A DNA stretch of 64,000 nt from Bradyrhizobium cenepequi (lineage in GTDB: Bacteria; Pseudomonadota; Alphaproteobacteria; Rhizobiales; Xanthobacteraceae). Below, one piece after another: positions 1 through 7,576 of the stretch. The first letter of the stretch is position 1; each line of letters begins with the position of its first letter. The stretch is from NCBI RefSeq assembly GCF_020329485.1, contig NZ_JAGKJI010000001.1, positions 1-64,000 of the forward strand, given 5' to 3'. The notes beneath the pieces were generated by a model. It did no database searches, was not told where the DNA came from, and saw nothing but the letters and a program-made list of their open reading frames with translations. Position numbers and translations under genes: made by a program.

Positions 1-543
1 TTCCGATCGCGCTCCGAGAAAAACATTCGTCCACCTCCGAAAGCGCGTCCGGGCCTCCTCGGGCAAGCCCAGCAGCTCCGAGATCATGGTCAACGGAAGC
101 GGAAGGGCGAAATCCTCAATAATATCGGGCTTCAATTTTGCGCGCATCCGATCGACGAGATCCTCAGCCAGCACTTCGGCGCGGTTTCGTAACTGCTCGA
201 TGCGTGCACGACTAAACGCCTTGTTGATCAGGACCCGCAGCCTTCGATGTGCGGGGTCGTCCAGGTCCAGCATGTTTTCTGACAGCGTCCTAAGGCTCGC
301 TGGTGTCCACCACGGAACAGACTTGGGCGAGCTCAGCCCTGCATTGCGCGGGTTCTTGACGAACCTGTCGCTGTCTTGCAGGCACAAGACTACGTTATCG
401 TAACGTGTAATCAGCCACGCTCGCTTCAGGACGGGTACGCGAACTTCGAAGACCGGCGCCTCGCCGCGAAGAAACGCATAGAGCGGAAACGGGTCACGCT
501 TGTGGGCGGCTGAGTAGATATCGACTTTTCGGGGGTCATTCAT
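1..543 (-). CDS. Cytochrome P450, N-terminal part (runs off the left edge)
   Basis: Only the first 181 codons are inside the window; the gene continues past base 1. The frame opens at the ATG at 543 (MNDPRKVDIYSAAHKRDPFP); the next in-frame upstream stop is at 610-612 with no better start between. Residues 91-111 contain DDPAHRRLRVLINKAFS, the bacterial P450 helix-C segment whose His and Arg contact the haem propionates, and residues near 160 contain MISELLGLPEEAR, typical of soluble bacterial class I enzymes. The oxygen-binding I-helix and the Cys-haem loop lie outside, so substrate and integrity cannot be judged. No ferredoxin partner is visible on this side. Confidence 0.85.
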   Translation of the reverse strand, partial: MNDPRKVDIYSAAHKRDPFPLYAFLRGEAPVFEVRVPVLKRAWLITRYDNVVLCLQDSDRFVKNPRNAGLSSPKSVPWWTPASLRTLSENMLDLDDPAHRRLRVLINKAFSRARIEQLRNRAEVLAEDLVDRMRAKLKPDIIEDFALPLPLTMISELLGLPEEARTRFRRWTNVFLGARSE

Positions 544-1029
544 GGCGCTTAAAATCGGCAGGTCGTAGATGCTTAGTTCTTCCAGCCGTGCTACCAGTTC
601 CCAGCACCCCTAGATACAAACCAAAGCAAGAATGTATTGCGTCGCAGTGCCCGTTCAACGATGAACGGTACGGGTCATTCGCGTCGTTTTGGCCGAACGT
701 CAGCTATTTCCGGCGTAACCCCGCTAACTGACCCAGGGATGAGAATTGAGTGTGGGCGCAAAGGGCCAAGAGGCGACGTAACGCGTCCGGGTCAGCTCGG
801 ATCGAGTGGCCGGTCGGGGGACTTGGCTTCGTGCCACCACGCGCAACCTCGATTGGTCCAAGGGCGGCAACGGGAGTCTCTGCAGATGCGGCTGGTGCAT
901 TCCTCGCTACGGCACCACGCGGCGCGGTGGCAATAACGATCGTCTATCGACTCTATTTCCCGCGCCGGCGTTGCAAGGTCAATCTCGTTGGGTGATGATT
1001 AGTCATCTTTAACACGAACAGGAGCCACC
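544..1029. other. Gene-free interval between the P450 start and the decayed small gene
   Basis: About 490 bases with no convincing gene. Three overlapping open frames of 68-99 codons occur here, but they lack ribosome binding sites, read as low-complexity Arg/Ser/Gly translations and resemble no family I know. The promoter of the P450 gene must lie at its left end. I see no tRNA, strong hairpin or repeat. Confidence 0.5.
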
Positions 1030-1258
1030 ATAAAGATTCAAGTCCGCAGCCTCGCGATGGCTGTTCCTATCGCAGTGGCCGCCACGGCCGAATCGTCTGC
1101 TGCGCCGATCAATGGCACGTTGATCAAGGCGGCGGTACCAGCCCGTGACGACGAACATGCGCTATCGAGTGCGGCGGGGCAGTCCACCTATAATGCGTAC
1201 CGGGGGCTATCCCGTCTATAGTTCGTATTGGGGCTATCCGACCTATAATTCATATTAG
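1030..1258 (+). pseudogene. Decayed small secreted Tyr/Gly-rich protein gene
   Basis: A good Shine-Dalgarno (AGGAG) at 1020-1024 is followed 5 nt later by ATA instead of ATG. Read from there, the frame gives a signal-peptide-like N-terminus (KIQVRSLAMAVPIAVAATAE, then SSAAPINGT) and stops at 1219-1221. The end of the family's expected Tyr/Gly/Pro-rich tail (GYPVYSSYWGYPTYNSY, stop 1256-1258) continues in another frame from about 1155. Lost start plus frameshift suggests a dead copy of a small exported protein of the kind common in Bradyrhizobium. The family assignment is from memory; the lost start and frame change are visible. It could also be a genuine gene with an unusual start and a short product. 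Confidence 0.42.
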
Positions 1259-1378
1259 GCCATTAGCAGACAAACGCAGGCGCAGCTGGATGTCCGCTAA
1301 GTGCAATCTTCCGGTTCGGCTGATTGGTTCAGCACAAGCCGCGCATAACGGCAGCAAAAGAATTGAGGAGAATGCACC

Positions 1379-1768
1379 ATGGACAATCTCAAAACCTACT
1401 TGCCTCCGCTCGGACGTTTGTTGATGTCGAGCCTTTTTATCTGGGACGGCATCCGTCAGCTGCGCAGTCCGAGCATCTTCGCGCAGTATTTCGCGAGCGT
1501 ACACGTGCCGCTACCCGCTATGGCAATTTGGATCTCGGTCATTATCCATCTTCTCGGGGGCATGGCTCTGCTAGTGGGTTTCAAGACTCGGTGGGCAGCT
1601 GCTCTACTCGCCCTATTATGTGTTGGCACTGGCTTTGGCGTGCATCTGCCGATCGGAGACCAAGACAACATGATCCATTTCTACAAGAATCTGGTGATGA
1701 CGGGTGGGTTCCTCTACGTGATAGCCTTCGGGGCTGGTGCCGTCAGCATCGACGGCAAGGCCGGGTAG
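1379..1768 (+). CDS. DoxX-family small membrane protein
   Basis: 129 residues with four hydrophobic segments (about 10-26, 47-66, 72-92 and 104-122), matching the four-helix DoxX family. The first helix carries the usual pattern of a Gly-Arg-Leu start followed by an acidic residue (FIWDGIRQL, residues 20-28), and the second loop has GFKTRWAA before helix 3. GAGGAG lies 10 nt before the ATG. DoxX proteins are inner-membrane proteins linked in various bacteria to redox stress or quinone-coupled oxidation; no partner gene is adjacent, so a specific role is not assigned. Confidence 0.85.
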   Translation: MDNLKTYLPPLGRLLMSSLFIWDGIRQLRSPSIFAQYFASVHVPLPAMAIWISVIIHLLGGMALLVGFKTRWAAALLALLCVGTGFGVHLPIGDQDNMIHFYKNLVMTGGFLYVIAFGAGAVSIDGKAG

Positions 1769-1979
1769 TGTATTCGCGCTCTTTGCCGTCATGTCGGAGA
1801 TGGGTCATAGCTTTGATAATCGACCTGAACTCCGTCGTCGGTCAGGGTCATGTCATCGAGCGTAAAGGCGGATGCTGACTTGCTTCCGAGCTTCGACTTC
1901 CAATAGGCCGCGATGGACAGGCGTCCCGTTAGGCTTACGTGTTCGCAATCGCATACCAACGTCGAATTTCTACAGCGAT

Positions 1980-2460
1980 TTCAACCTGATTTGCCCTGTC
2001 CAGCCTTGCCGCAAAAAACATTCCGCTTCCGCCGTCGGGCAAATCAGCACTATGACTCCGCGCATCTCACCCGAAATGAGGGGCGGATCGCGATCGTCAC
2101 GAACGTTGCGGTGAGATGCGGTGGACGTGAAGCGTGTGACTGACGAGCACGCGCGTCACGGACGGCGAAGTCGTGTGGTCCTGGCGCCCCGACGCTGGCG
2201 CTAAGCTTTTTGCGCGAACAAAATTCGCACGAGAGGCGACGGTGGCAAGAAAGCCCGGTCACCGAGGAGAGCACGAAGTAAGCTGTAAAACCATCGCGCA
2301 GGGAATGCTGGAATGCTCCGGCTGTACCTGTGGTCCTACCCCCGTGCTTTTTGTTGCACGGGGCCCACGGGTGCGACCGGCACCCAGCATTCCCTGCGCC
2401 CTTGTTCGATTAGAGGGTGGAAAGTAGCGCAAACCTTGGACGCAATGCGCCGCGAGAATG
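1980..2460. repeat. Roughly 0.5-kb interspersed repeat of the Bradyrhizobium type
   Basis: The internal landmark is a perfect 16-bp inverted repeat, GCGCAGGGAATGCTGG at 2296-2311 and its complement at 2384-2399. It encloses a hairpin with CCCCGTGC/GCACGGGG arms around a T-rich loop near 2340-2362. From memory, the whole arrangement (a block reading GATTTGCC...CGCATCTCACC, a block reading GGTCCTGGCGCCC...GCGCTAAGC, then the CTGCGC hairpin) recurs many times in Bradyrhizobium and Rhodopseudomonas genomes, where its translation is often mis-annotated as a hypothetical protein. Only one copy is in this window, so the boundaries are approximate. Confidence 0.55.
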
Positions 2461-2490
2461 CGGATTCATATCCGCTCATCACACTCCATC

Positions 2491-2628
2491 GTCATGCCCG
2501 CGAAGGCGGGCATCCAGTAACCCGCGGCGTCTGAGCGTAAGCACCACCGCCTCCGGATACTGGATCGTCCGCCTGAGCCTGTCATCGGGCGGCGCTTCGC
2601 GCCGACCCGGTGGCGGACGATGACAGCG
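2491..2628. repeat. Palindromic intergenic repeat, copy 1
   Basis: It begins GTCATGCCCGCGAAGGCGGG with ATCCAGTA and ends TACTGGAT...GCCTGTCATCGGGC...GACCCGGTGGCGGACGATGAC, so the two ends can pair over a long imperfect stem. A second copy with the same ordered blocks lies at 20795-20929 downstream of boxB. The two copies share the outer palindrome and the GAGCCTGTCATCGGGC block but differ in the loop, as expected for mobile REP-like elements. Confidence 0.8.
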
Positions 2629-2667
2629 GAGAAGCTGTTTGACAATTGAATCAGAAACCCCAGGCCA

Positions 2668-2710
2668 TCCCGGCCTTCAGCCGGGACCCGCCCTTCTGCG
2701 GGACGACGCC
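2668..2710. repeat. Tandem hairpins of the CCCGGC...GCCGGG type
   Basis: Two short adjacent inverted repeats, TCCCGG-ccttcag-CCGGGA and CCCG-cccttct-GCGGG, close to the 3' end of the reverse-strand SGNH gene. The same TCCCGGCCTTC core occurs at 21837-21955 and 33202-33228. It may also help end transcription, but there is no T-run. Confidence 0.5.
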
Positions 2711-2812
2711 CTAGGTCGTTATTGTGAGCGCCAGCGACTTGTCCGCCGTAGCTCACGAGCGAAGGCGGAAGAAAACCGTTTCTCCGCTTGCTGAGGCATG
2801 GATTGCTTCGTG

Positions 2813-4033
2813 CTAGCTCAGGCTGCGCGCGGACGGATCGAGAATGGCAGTGCTCGTATAACCGGCGATAAGCGCGTAGCCGCTCTGGTTGGGATGCAAT
2901 GAATCGTTCATCGCGAACGAATTCCAGGTCCCGCCGAAGAGTCCCCAGATGTCGATGAAGGGCACATTGGCGGCGTAAGCGAGCGATTTCATATTGGCCA
3001 CATAGGCCGCCTGCGTCGGGTAGGACGCATAAACGCCTGCCTCGGATGGAGCGCCGCTCATCAGGATCACGTCGCAGTTCACTGACTTGAGCGCATTGAT
3101 CACCTTCGTCATGTTGGAGGTGACCGTCGAAAGCGGAATGCGATCGTCCCAATCGTTGATGATGCCGGCCTGGAATATCACCAGGTTCGGCGCTATCGCG
3201 GCGATAGCCGGCAACGTATTCCATGGGTAGCTGTCGATCACGAAATCGGCGCTGCCCCAGCGGCAGCCGCCGAGATTATAGACAGACACTTCCTTGATCG
3301 CCGAGTTGAAGCATCTCAGGCCGGTCAAATAGACGTCGTTTGCGTCGGCCTTCGGCAGATTGATGGTGTGGTGACCGGGCGTGCAGCTCGCGGTCGCCTT
3401 CATGAAGGCGTTAGCACCTGCGCAATCGATCACAGCCAGCGACGGCCCTCCGTCAACATCGATCGTGAAACGCCCGCTTCCCGGCGAGCGAGCGTACCAG
3501 ACTTCAATGGTGTCTACCGGGTTCGTCGGCGTGAACGAATGTGAAGTCGCGCTTGGCTGGCCGTGGAAAAATCCTCCGCACAGCGTTCCGGAAGCACGTG
3601 TATTGCTGACCGCCCAACCGGCACGATGAAGCCGCGCATCGAAGGCATGAAGATCGCCGGCGGCCGCGCTGACATTGTTGTCACCCCATACGCTTGACCA
3701 GCTCCCGTTCGGGATCAGTCTTGCCAGTTGCGTTGGCCACGACAAGCTCTTGGCGTTGGAGGCGAGCTCATTGCTGGCGGCACCCTGGCCGGCCACCGTT
3801 GAATCGCCGAGGCAGCCGATGATCGCATCGGCCTCTCCGCGCTGTTGCGCCGCCGATGCTCTCTGCCAATTGATCAGGTTGGAGCCGGTAAAATTGTAAA
3901 AACCGGTGGGCAGCGGATTGCCGCCGCCGGGCAATACCTCGCCATAGGCCGCCGCCAGCACGCCACTTTGCTTTGGTAGTTGCATATAGGCCGCCAACGC
4001 CGCAGCGCCTGCGATGAATTCGCGTCGCCGCAT
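2813..4033 (-). CDS. Exported SGNH/GDSL-hydrolase-like protein
   Basis: 406 residues from the ATG at 4033. The N-terminus MRRREFIAGAAALAAYMQLP is a Tat-like signal. The SGNH blocks are present: GDST with the nucleophile Ser near residue 78 (CLGDSTVAGQG), the block III region GIINDWDD around 290, and the catalytic Asp-x-x-His pair in DSLHPNQSGY near 377-380. The ~180-residue insert between blocks I and III looks like an accessory beta-sandwich. The family includes acetyl-esterases and polysaccharide deacylases; the substrate is unknown. The gene is divergent from the GH17-like gene. A GTG three bases upstream (4036) would fuse with the RBS hairpin, so ATG is preferred. Confidence 0.8.
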   Translation of the reverse strand: MRRREFIAGAAALAAYMQLPKQSGVLAAAYGEVLPGGGNPLPTGFYNFTGSNLINWQRASAAQQRGEADAIIGCLGDSTVAGQGAASNELASNAKSLSWPTQLARLIPNGSWSSVWGDNNVSAAAGDLHAFDARLHRAGWAVSNTRASGTLCGGFFHGQPSATSHSFTPTNPVDTIEVWYARSPGSGRFTIDVDGGPSLAVIDCAGANAFMKATASCTPGHHTINLPKADANDVYLTGLRCFNSAIKEVSVYNLGGCRWGSADFVIDSYPWNTLPAIAAIAPNLVIFQAGIINDWDDRIPLSTVTSNMTKVINALKSVNCDVILMSGAPSEAGVYASYPTQAAYVANMKSLAYAANVPFIDIWGLFGGTWNSFAMNDSLHPNQSGYALIAGYTSTAILDPSARSLS

Positions 4034-4064
4034 CACGAGCCCCCCTGCATAATTGCAGGGGCTC
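4034..4064 (-). promoter_or_regulatory. Hairpin that buries the ribosome binding site of the SGNH gene
   Basis: In the reverse-strand transcript, GAGCCCCTGCA, a 4-base loop ATTA, and TGCAGGGGGGCTC form a nearly perfect stem (two unpaired G) immediately followed by GTG ATG. The only purine-rich ribosome binding site, GGGGGG, lies in the 3' arm. Translation would need the stem to open, which suggests post-transcriptional control. Confidence 0.5.
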
Positions 4065-4323
4065 TCATCAAAAACGCGCGCAGCTTGCCCATTGCCATTC
4101 CTGTGTTTGTAGGCAAATGAAAGACGCTGCTATACTTCTTCCGTAAACCTACGGATGTGGTCTTTCGTAGTTCCTACGGTCGGTTTGGGAATTTAGCCTT
4201 GGCTTGACCGAGCTAGGCTAGAGCATTTGAAACAATGTCTTCAATCGCTTTCTTCAGCGACTTGGATGGTTTTTCGCACTCCGCTGCGGTCGTCGGTTCG
4301 GATGCAGCCCGGAGCGTTGCCTG
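4065..4323. other. Divergent promoter region between SGNH and GH17-like genes
   Basis: Gene-free. Around 4140-4190 three short related blocks occur, CGTAAACCTACGG, CGTAG-tt-CCTACGG and CGGTTTGGG, which read as partly overlapping inverted and direct copies of CCGTAGG. They could be a regulator site, but no matching known operator comes to mind. No strong sigma70 promoter is evident. Confidence 0.35.
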
Positions 4324-6060
4324 ATGCAGCTCGATGTTCCCGCCGGATTAAGCCCCAACCGTGGGGGCCGATCGGTCGGTGACGCTGCCACGAGGGCGCC
4401 GTTTAAGGTCGCTGCGCCGCTGTGGCTGTTCTTGCTGTCCGTGAGCATCATCGTCGCAGCGTGGTGCTGGTTGGCGACCCCGGTCCCACTGGGACATGCG
4501 CCTGCCGATCTCGCGAAAAGGCTCGATTGTGTTTCCTACGCGCCATTTCGTGGCCACCAGACGCCGTGGAATTCTTCCGTCGTCATCAGCCCGGACCAGA
4601 TCGCGCAGGATATCGCCGATCTTGCCAGGATCACCAATTGCATCCGCATCTACTCGGTCGAGAATGGCTTGGACAAGGTGCCGGAGCTCGCGTCAAAGGT
4701 GGGGCTGAAGGTGATCCTCGGTGTCTGGATCGGACGTGATCGCCTGAAGAATGCCAGCCTCATCGAAACCGCGGTGTCGCTCGCCAACCAATTTACCGAC
4801 GTGGTCAGCGCCGTCATCGTCGGCAATGAGGTGCTGCTGCGGGGTGAATTGCCCGAGGCGGGCCTTCGCGAAGCCATTCGCTCCGCCAAAGGCCGTGTCA
4901 ATGTCCCGGTGAGTTACGCCGACACCTGGGATTTCTGGCTGCGCTACCCGGAGCTCGGCCATGAGGTCGATTTCGTGACGATCCACGTCCTGCCCTATTG
5001 GGAGGACGTTCCGCCTCGCGCCGAGGACGCTCCCCTGCACGTGCTCGACGCGCGCAGCAAGGTCGCCCTCGCCTTTCCGGGAAAGGAGATCTTCATCGGC
5101 GAGGCCGGCTGGCCGAGCGGAGGACGCATGCGCAACGGTGCGCTGCCATCGCGCATCAATCAGGCGCGCTTCACCTTTGATCTTCTTGACCAGGCCAGTC
5201 GGGACAACGTTCGCATCAATTTGTTCGAAGCCTATGATGAGCCATGGAAGCGTCAGTGGGAAGGGACAGTAGGCGCGCATTGGGGCTGGCTCGATGGAGA
5301 AAGCCGCCAACTGAAATACCCAGCTGGATCCGCCGTCAGCAACTATCCGTTCTGGAAGATGCAGCTTGGCGCCGGGCTGGGTTTCTGCGTTGTCGTGTTC
5401 GCAACGGCATTGTTGACGCGCTGGCGCTCGGCTGCGCCAATGGCAATGCTGCGGTGGCTTGCAGTTGCGGCATCCGCCACCGTCGGCGGAGTCCTGCTAG
5501 GTGTGAGCGTCGAGAATGCGCTCTATGAAAGCTACGGCTTTGCCGGACTCATTCGGCAAGGATCGCTGTTGATTGGAGCAACGCTACTGCCGCTCCTATG
5601 CACGAACGCCTTGATGGCGGACCGCACACTCCCGGCCTTTGTGGAATTGATCGGACCACGCGAGATGCGAACACGATCCCTGCCGGCCCTGCTGCTCGGC
5701 GTTGTGCTTCTTGTCACTATTCTGGTCGCGGCGGAAAGCGCGCAGGGCCTTGTGTTCGATCCGCGTTCGCGCGACTTCCCATTTGCCAGCCTGACCATGG
5801 CGGCGGTGCCGATCTGGACGGTGACGCTGCTGAGCCGCCGAAAATTGCCGGTCTGCGCAACGTCCGAGGCGGTATTCGCAGGCCTGTTCGCGGCTGCCGC
5901 GCTCTATGTGCTGCTGAGTGAAGGCATTCAAAATTGGCAGTCCTTATGGTCCGCGGCTGCGTTCTTCCTGCTTGGCGGCGCGCTCTGGCGGTCGCGCTCG
6001 GCAGTCTTGAGCGGCATATCGGGCACGCCCCGTGCCGCCCAGCTTCTGACGCAAGTTTGA
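4324..6060 (+). CDS. GH17-like membrane protein, probable beta-glucan transglycosylase/synthase
   Basis: 578 residues. One N-terminal helix (31-51) anchors a glycoside hydrolase family 17-like domain (about 66-335). The presumed acid/base Glu is in VGNEVLLRG (E169) and the nucleophile in FIGEAGWPSG (E260). Eight or so hydrophobic segments follow from about 345 to 565. This GH17-plus-membrane layout is annotated in rhizobia as beta-(1,6)-glucan synthase and is thought to act on periplasmic beta-glucans by transfer rather than by nucleotide-sugar synthesis; activity here is inferred. A GH1 gene follows 15 bp later and is surely co-transcribed. The start has a modest CGGAG 9 nt upstream. Confidence 0.78.
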   Translation: MQLDVPAGLSPNRGGRSVGDAATRAPFKVAAPLWLFLLSVSIIVAAWCWLATPVPLGHAPADLAKRLDCVSYAPFRGHQTPWNSSVVISPDQIAQDIADLARITNCIRIYSVENGLDKVPELASKVGLKVILGVWIGRDRLKNASLIETAVSLANQFTDVVSAVIVGNEVLLRGELPEAGLREAIRSAKGRVNVPVSYADTWDFWLRYPELGHEVDFVTIHVLPYWEDVPPRAEDAPLHVLDARSKVALAFPGKEIFIGEAGWPSGGRMRNGALPSRINQARFTFDLLDQASRDNVRINLFEAYDEPWKRQWEGTVGAHWGWLDGESRQLKYPAGSAVSNYPFWKMQLGAGLGFCVVVFATALLTRWRSAAPMAMLRWLAVAASATVGGVLLGVSVENALYESYGFAGLIRQGSLLIGATLLPLLCTNALMADRTLPAFVELIGPREMRTRSLPALLLGVVLLVTILVAAESAQGLVFDPRSRDFPFASLTMAAVPIWTVTLLSRRKLPVCATSEAVFAGLFAAAALYVLLSEGIQNWQSLWSAAAFFLLGGALWRSRSAVLSGISGTPRAAQLLTQV

Positions 6061-6075
6061 TCCGGGAGTATACCG

Positions 6076-7527
6076 ATGTCGTTCGGCAGACTTTCACGGC
6101 GTCATTTCGCCAGGCTCGCCGGAGGGGCGGTTCTCGGATTGTCGGCCACGCCGACCCATTCAGCCGATGCCGGCGGGACGCAGCAAGGCTTTCCGGCCGG
6201 CTTTCGCTGGGGCACGGCGACCTCGGCCTATCAGATCGAAGGTGCCGTCAACGAAGACGGACGCGGTCCGGCGATCTGGGATCGTTTTGCCCACATGCCT
6301 GGGACCATTATCGATCGCAGCAATGCAGATGTCGCGTGCGATCATTATCGTTTGTACAGGGACGACATCCAATTGATGAAGGGGCTGGGAGCCACGGCGT
6401 ATCGTTTCTCGATCGCGTGGCCGCGAGTGTTCCCGGATGGATTGGGCACGCCAAATCCGAAAGGGCTGGACTTCTACGACCGGCTCATCGACGAACTTCT
6501 AGCGAACGGCATCGAGCCATTTGCTACGCTCTATCATTGGGATTTGCCCCAGGCACTGCAGGATCAATCCGGCGGCTGGATGTCTCGCGACACCGCGCGG
6601 GCCTTTGCGGATTACGCGGCTTATGTCGCGGAACGCCTGACCGATCGCGTCAGCCACGTCTTCACGATCAACGAATGTTCGAGGCTCGTGCATCTCGGCC
6701 ATGGTCTTGGGATTGACGCCCCCGGTTTGAAACTGCCGCAAGCCGAGTTGAATCAGGTCCGTCACAACGTCGCGCTGGGGCATGGTCTTTCGGTGCAGGC
6801 GATCCGCGCGCGTGGCCGGCCGGGAACCAAGGTCGGACCCGCGGAGAACCTGGTCGTCTGCGTACCCGCAATCGATACACCCGCCAACGTCCGCGCTGCA
6901 GAAATGGCGACCCGCGAACTCAACGGCGGCTATCTGACCGTGATGCTCGAAGGACAGTACATCGACGGCTTTCTGGCTCAGGCCGGAAAGGATGCCCCAA
7001 AGTACACGGCCGAGGATCTCCGCATCATCTCGTCGCCGATCGATTTTCTCGGGCTGAACATCTACAAGCCCGACCATTACGTTCTGGCGGCCGACAATGA
7101 ACGCGGCTTCACCTTGGCGCCGTTTCCCGCATCGTTTCCGCACATGGATGCGGATTGGTTGAGGTTCGGGCCCGAGGCGATGTATTGGGCGCCGCGTCAC
7201 GCGGCGAAGCTGTGGGACCTGCGGTCGATCTATATCACCGAGAACGGGACATCGGCGACAGACGAACCCGCAGCGGACGGCAATGTCCACGACCTGGACC
7301 GGGTGATGTACCTTCGCAACTATTTGCAGCAGCTGCAGCGCGCGACATCACAGGGAGTGCCCGTGGCCGGGTACTTCCTGTGGAGCCTGATCGACAATTT
7401 TGAATGGGCGGATGGCTACCAGAAAAGATTCGGAATTTACCGCGTCGACTTCAGGACGCAACGCCGCACGCCGAAATTGAGCGCCTCATTCTATCGTGAG
7501 GTCATCAAGCAAAACGCGGTCGTCTGA
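6076..7527 (+). CDS. GH1 beta-glucosidase with Tat signal
   Basis: 483 residues. MSFGRLSRRHFARLAGGAVL is a twin-arginine signal, so the enzyme is exported folded. The GH1 start FRWGTATSAYQIEGA is at 43-57, the acid/base Glu in FTINEC (E200), and the nucleophile in YITENG (E389), followed by the conserved WSLIDNFEWADGY. The acid/base motif ends in Cys where almost all GH1 enzymes have Pro (NEP). The position next to the GH17-like gene suggests trimming of beta-glucan or glucan-derived oligosaccharides in the periplasm. Length is normal for the family. Confidence 0.88.
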   Translation: MSFGRLSRRHFARLAGGAVLGLSATPTHSADAGGTQQGFPAGFRWGTATSAYQIEGAVNEDGRGPAIWDRFAHMPGTIIDRSNADVACDHYRLYRDDIQLMKGLGATAYRFSIAWPRVFPDGLGTPNPKGLDFYDRLIDELLANGIEPFATLYHWDLPQALQDQSGGWMSRDTARAFADYAAYVAERLTDRVSHVFTINECSRLVHLGHGLGIDAPGLKLPQAELNQVRHNVALGHGLSVQAIRARGRPGTKVGPAENLVVCVPAIDTPANVRAAEMATRELNGGYLTVMLEGQYIDGFLAQAGKDAPKYTAEDLRIISSPIDFLGLNIYKPDHYVLAADNERGFTLAPFPASFPHMDADWLRFGPEAMYWAPRHAAKLWDLRSIYITENGTSATDEPAADGNVHDLDRVMYLRNYLQQLQRATSQGVPVAGYFLWSLIDNFEWADGYQKRFGIYRVDFRTQRRTPKLSASFYREVIKQNAVV

Positions 7528-7576
7528 TACGGCGTCGTTCAGTGAGGGCTATTGTCCTTCTCGGGGGCATCCCCGT

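Larger units (their letters stand above)
1769..2812. other. Repeat-filled intergenic region
   Basis: Over 1 kb without a credible gene between DoxX and the reverse-strand SGNH gene. Bases 1769-1979 show nothing recognisable. The rest is largely made of interspersed repeats, listed separately at 1980-2460, 2491-2628 and 2668-2710. Short open frames here (for example 2173-2427) are translations of the repeats rather than genes. Confidence 0.6.

Noticed and set aside
637-1012. Three overlapping short forward frames
   Set aside because: No ribosome site, no family resemblance, and they overlap each other in different frames.
2173-2427. 84-codon forward frame
   Set aside because: It is the translation of a dispersed repeat with a 16-bp inverted repeat, not a conserved protein gene.
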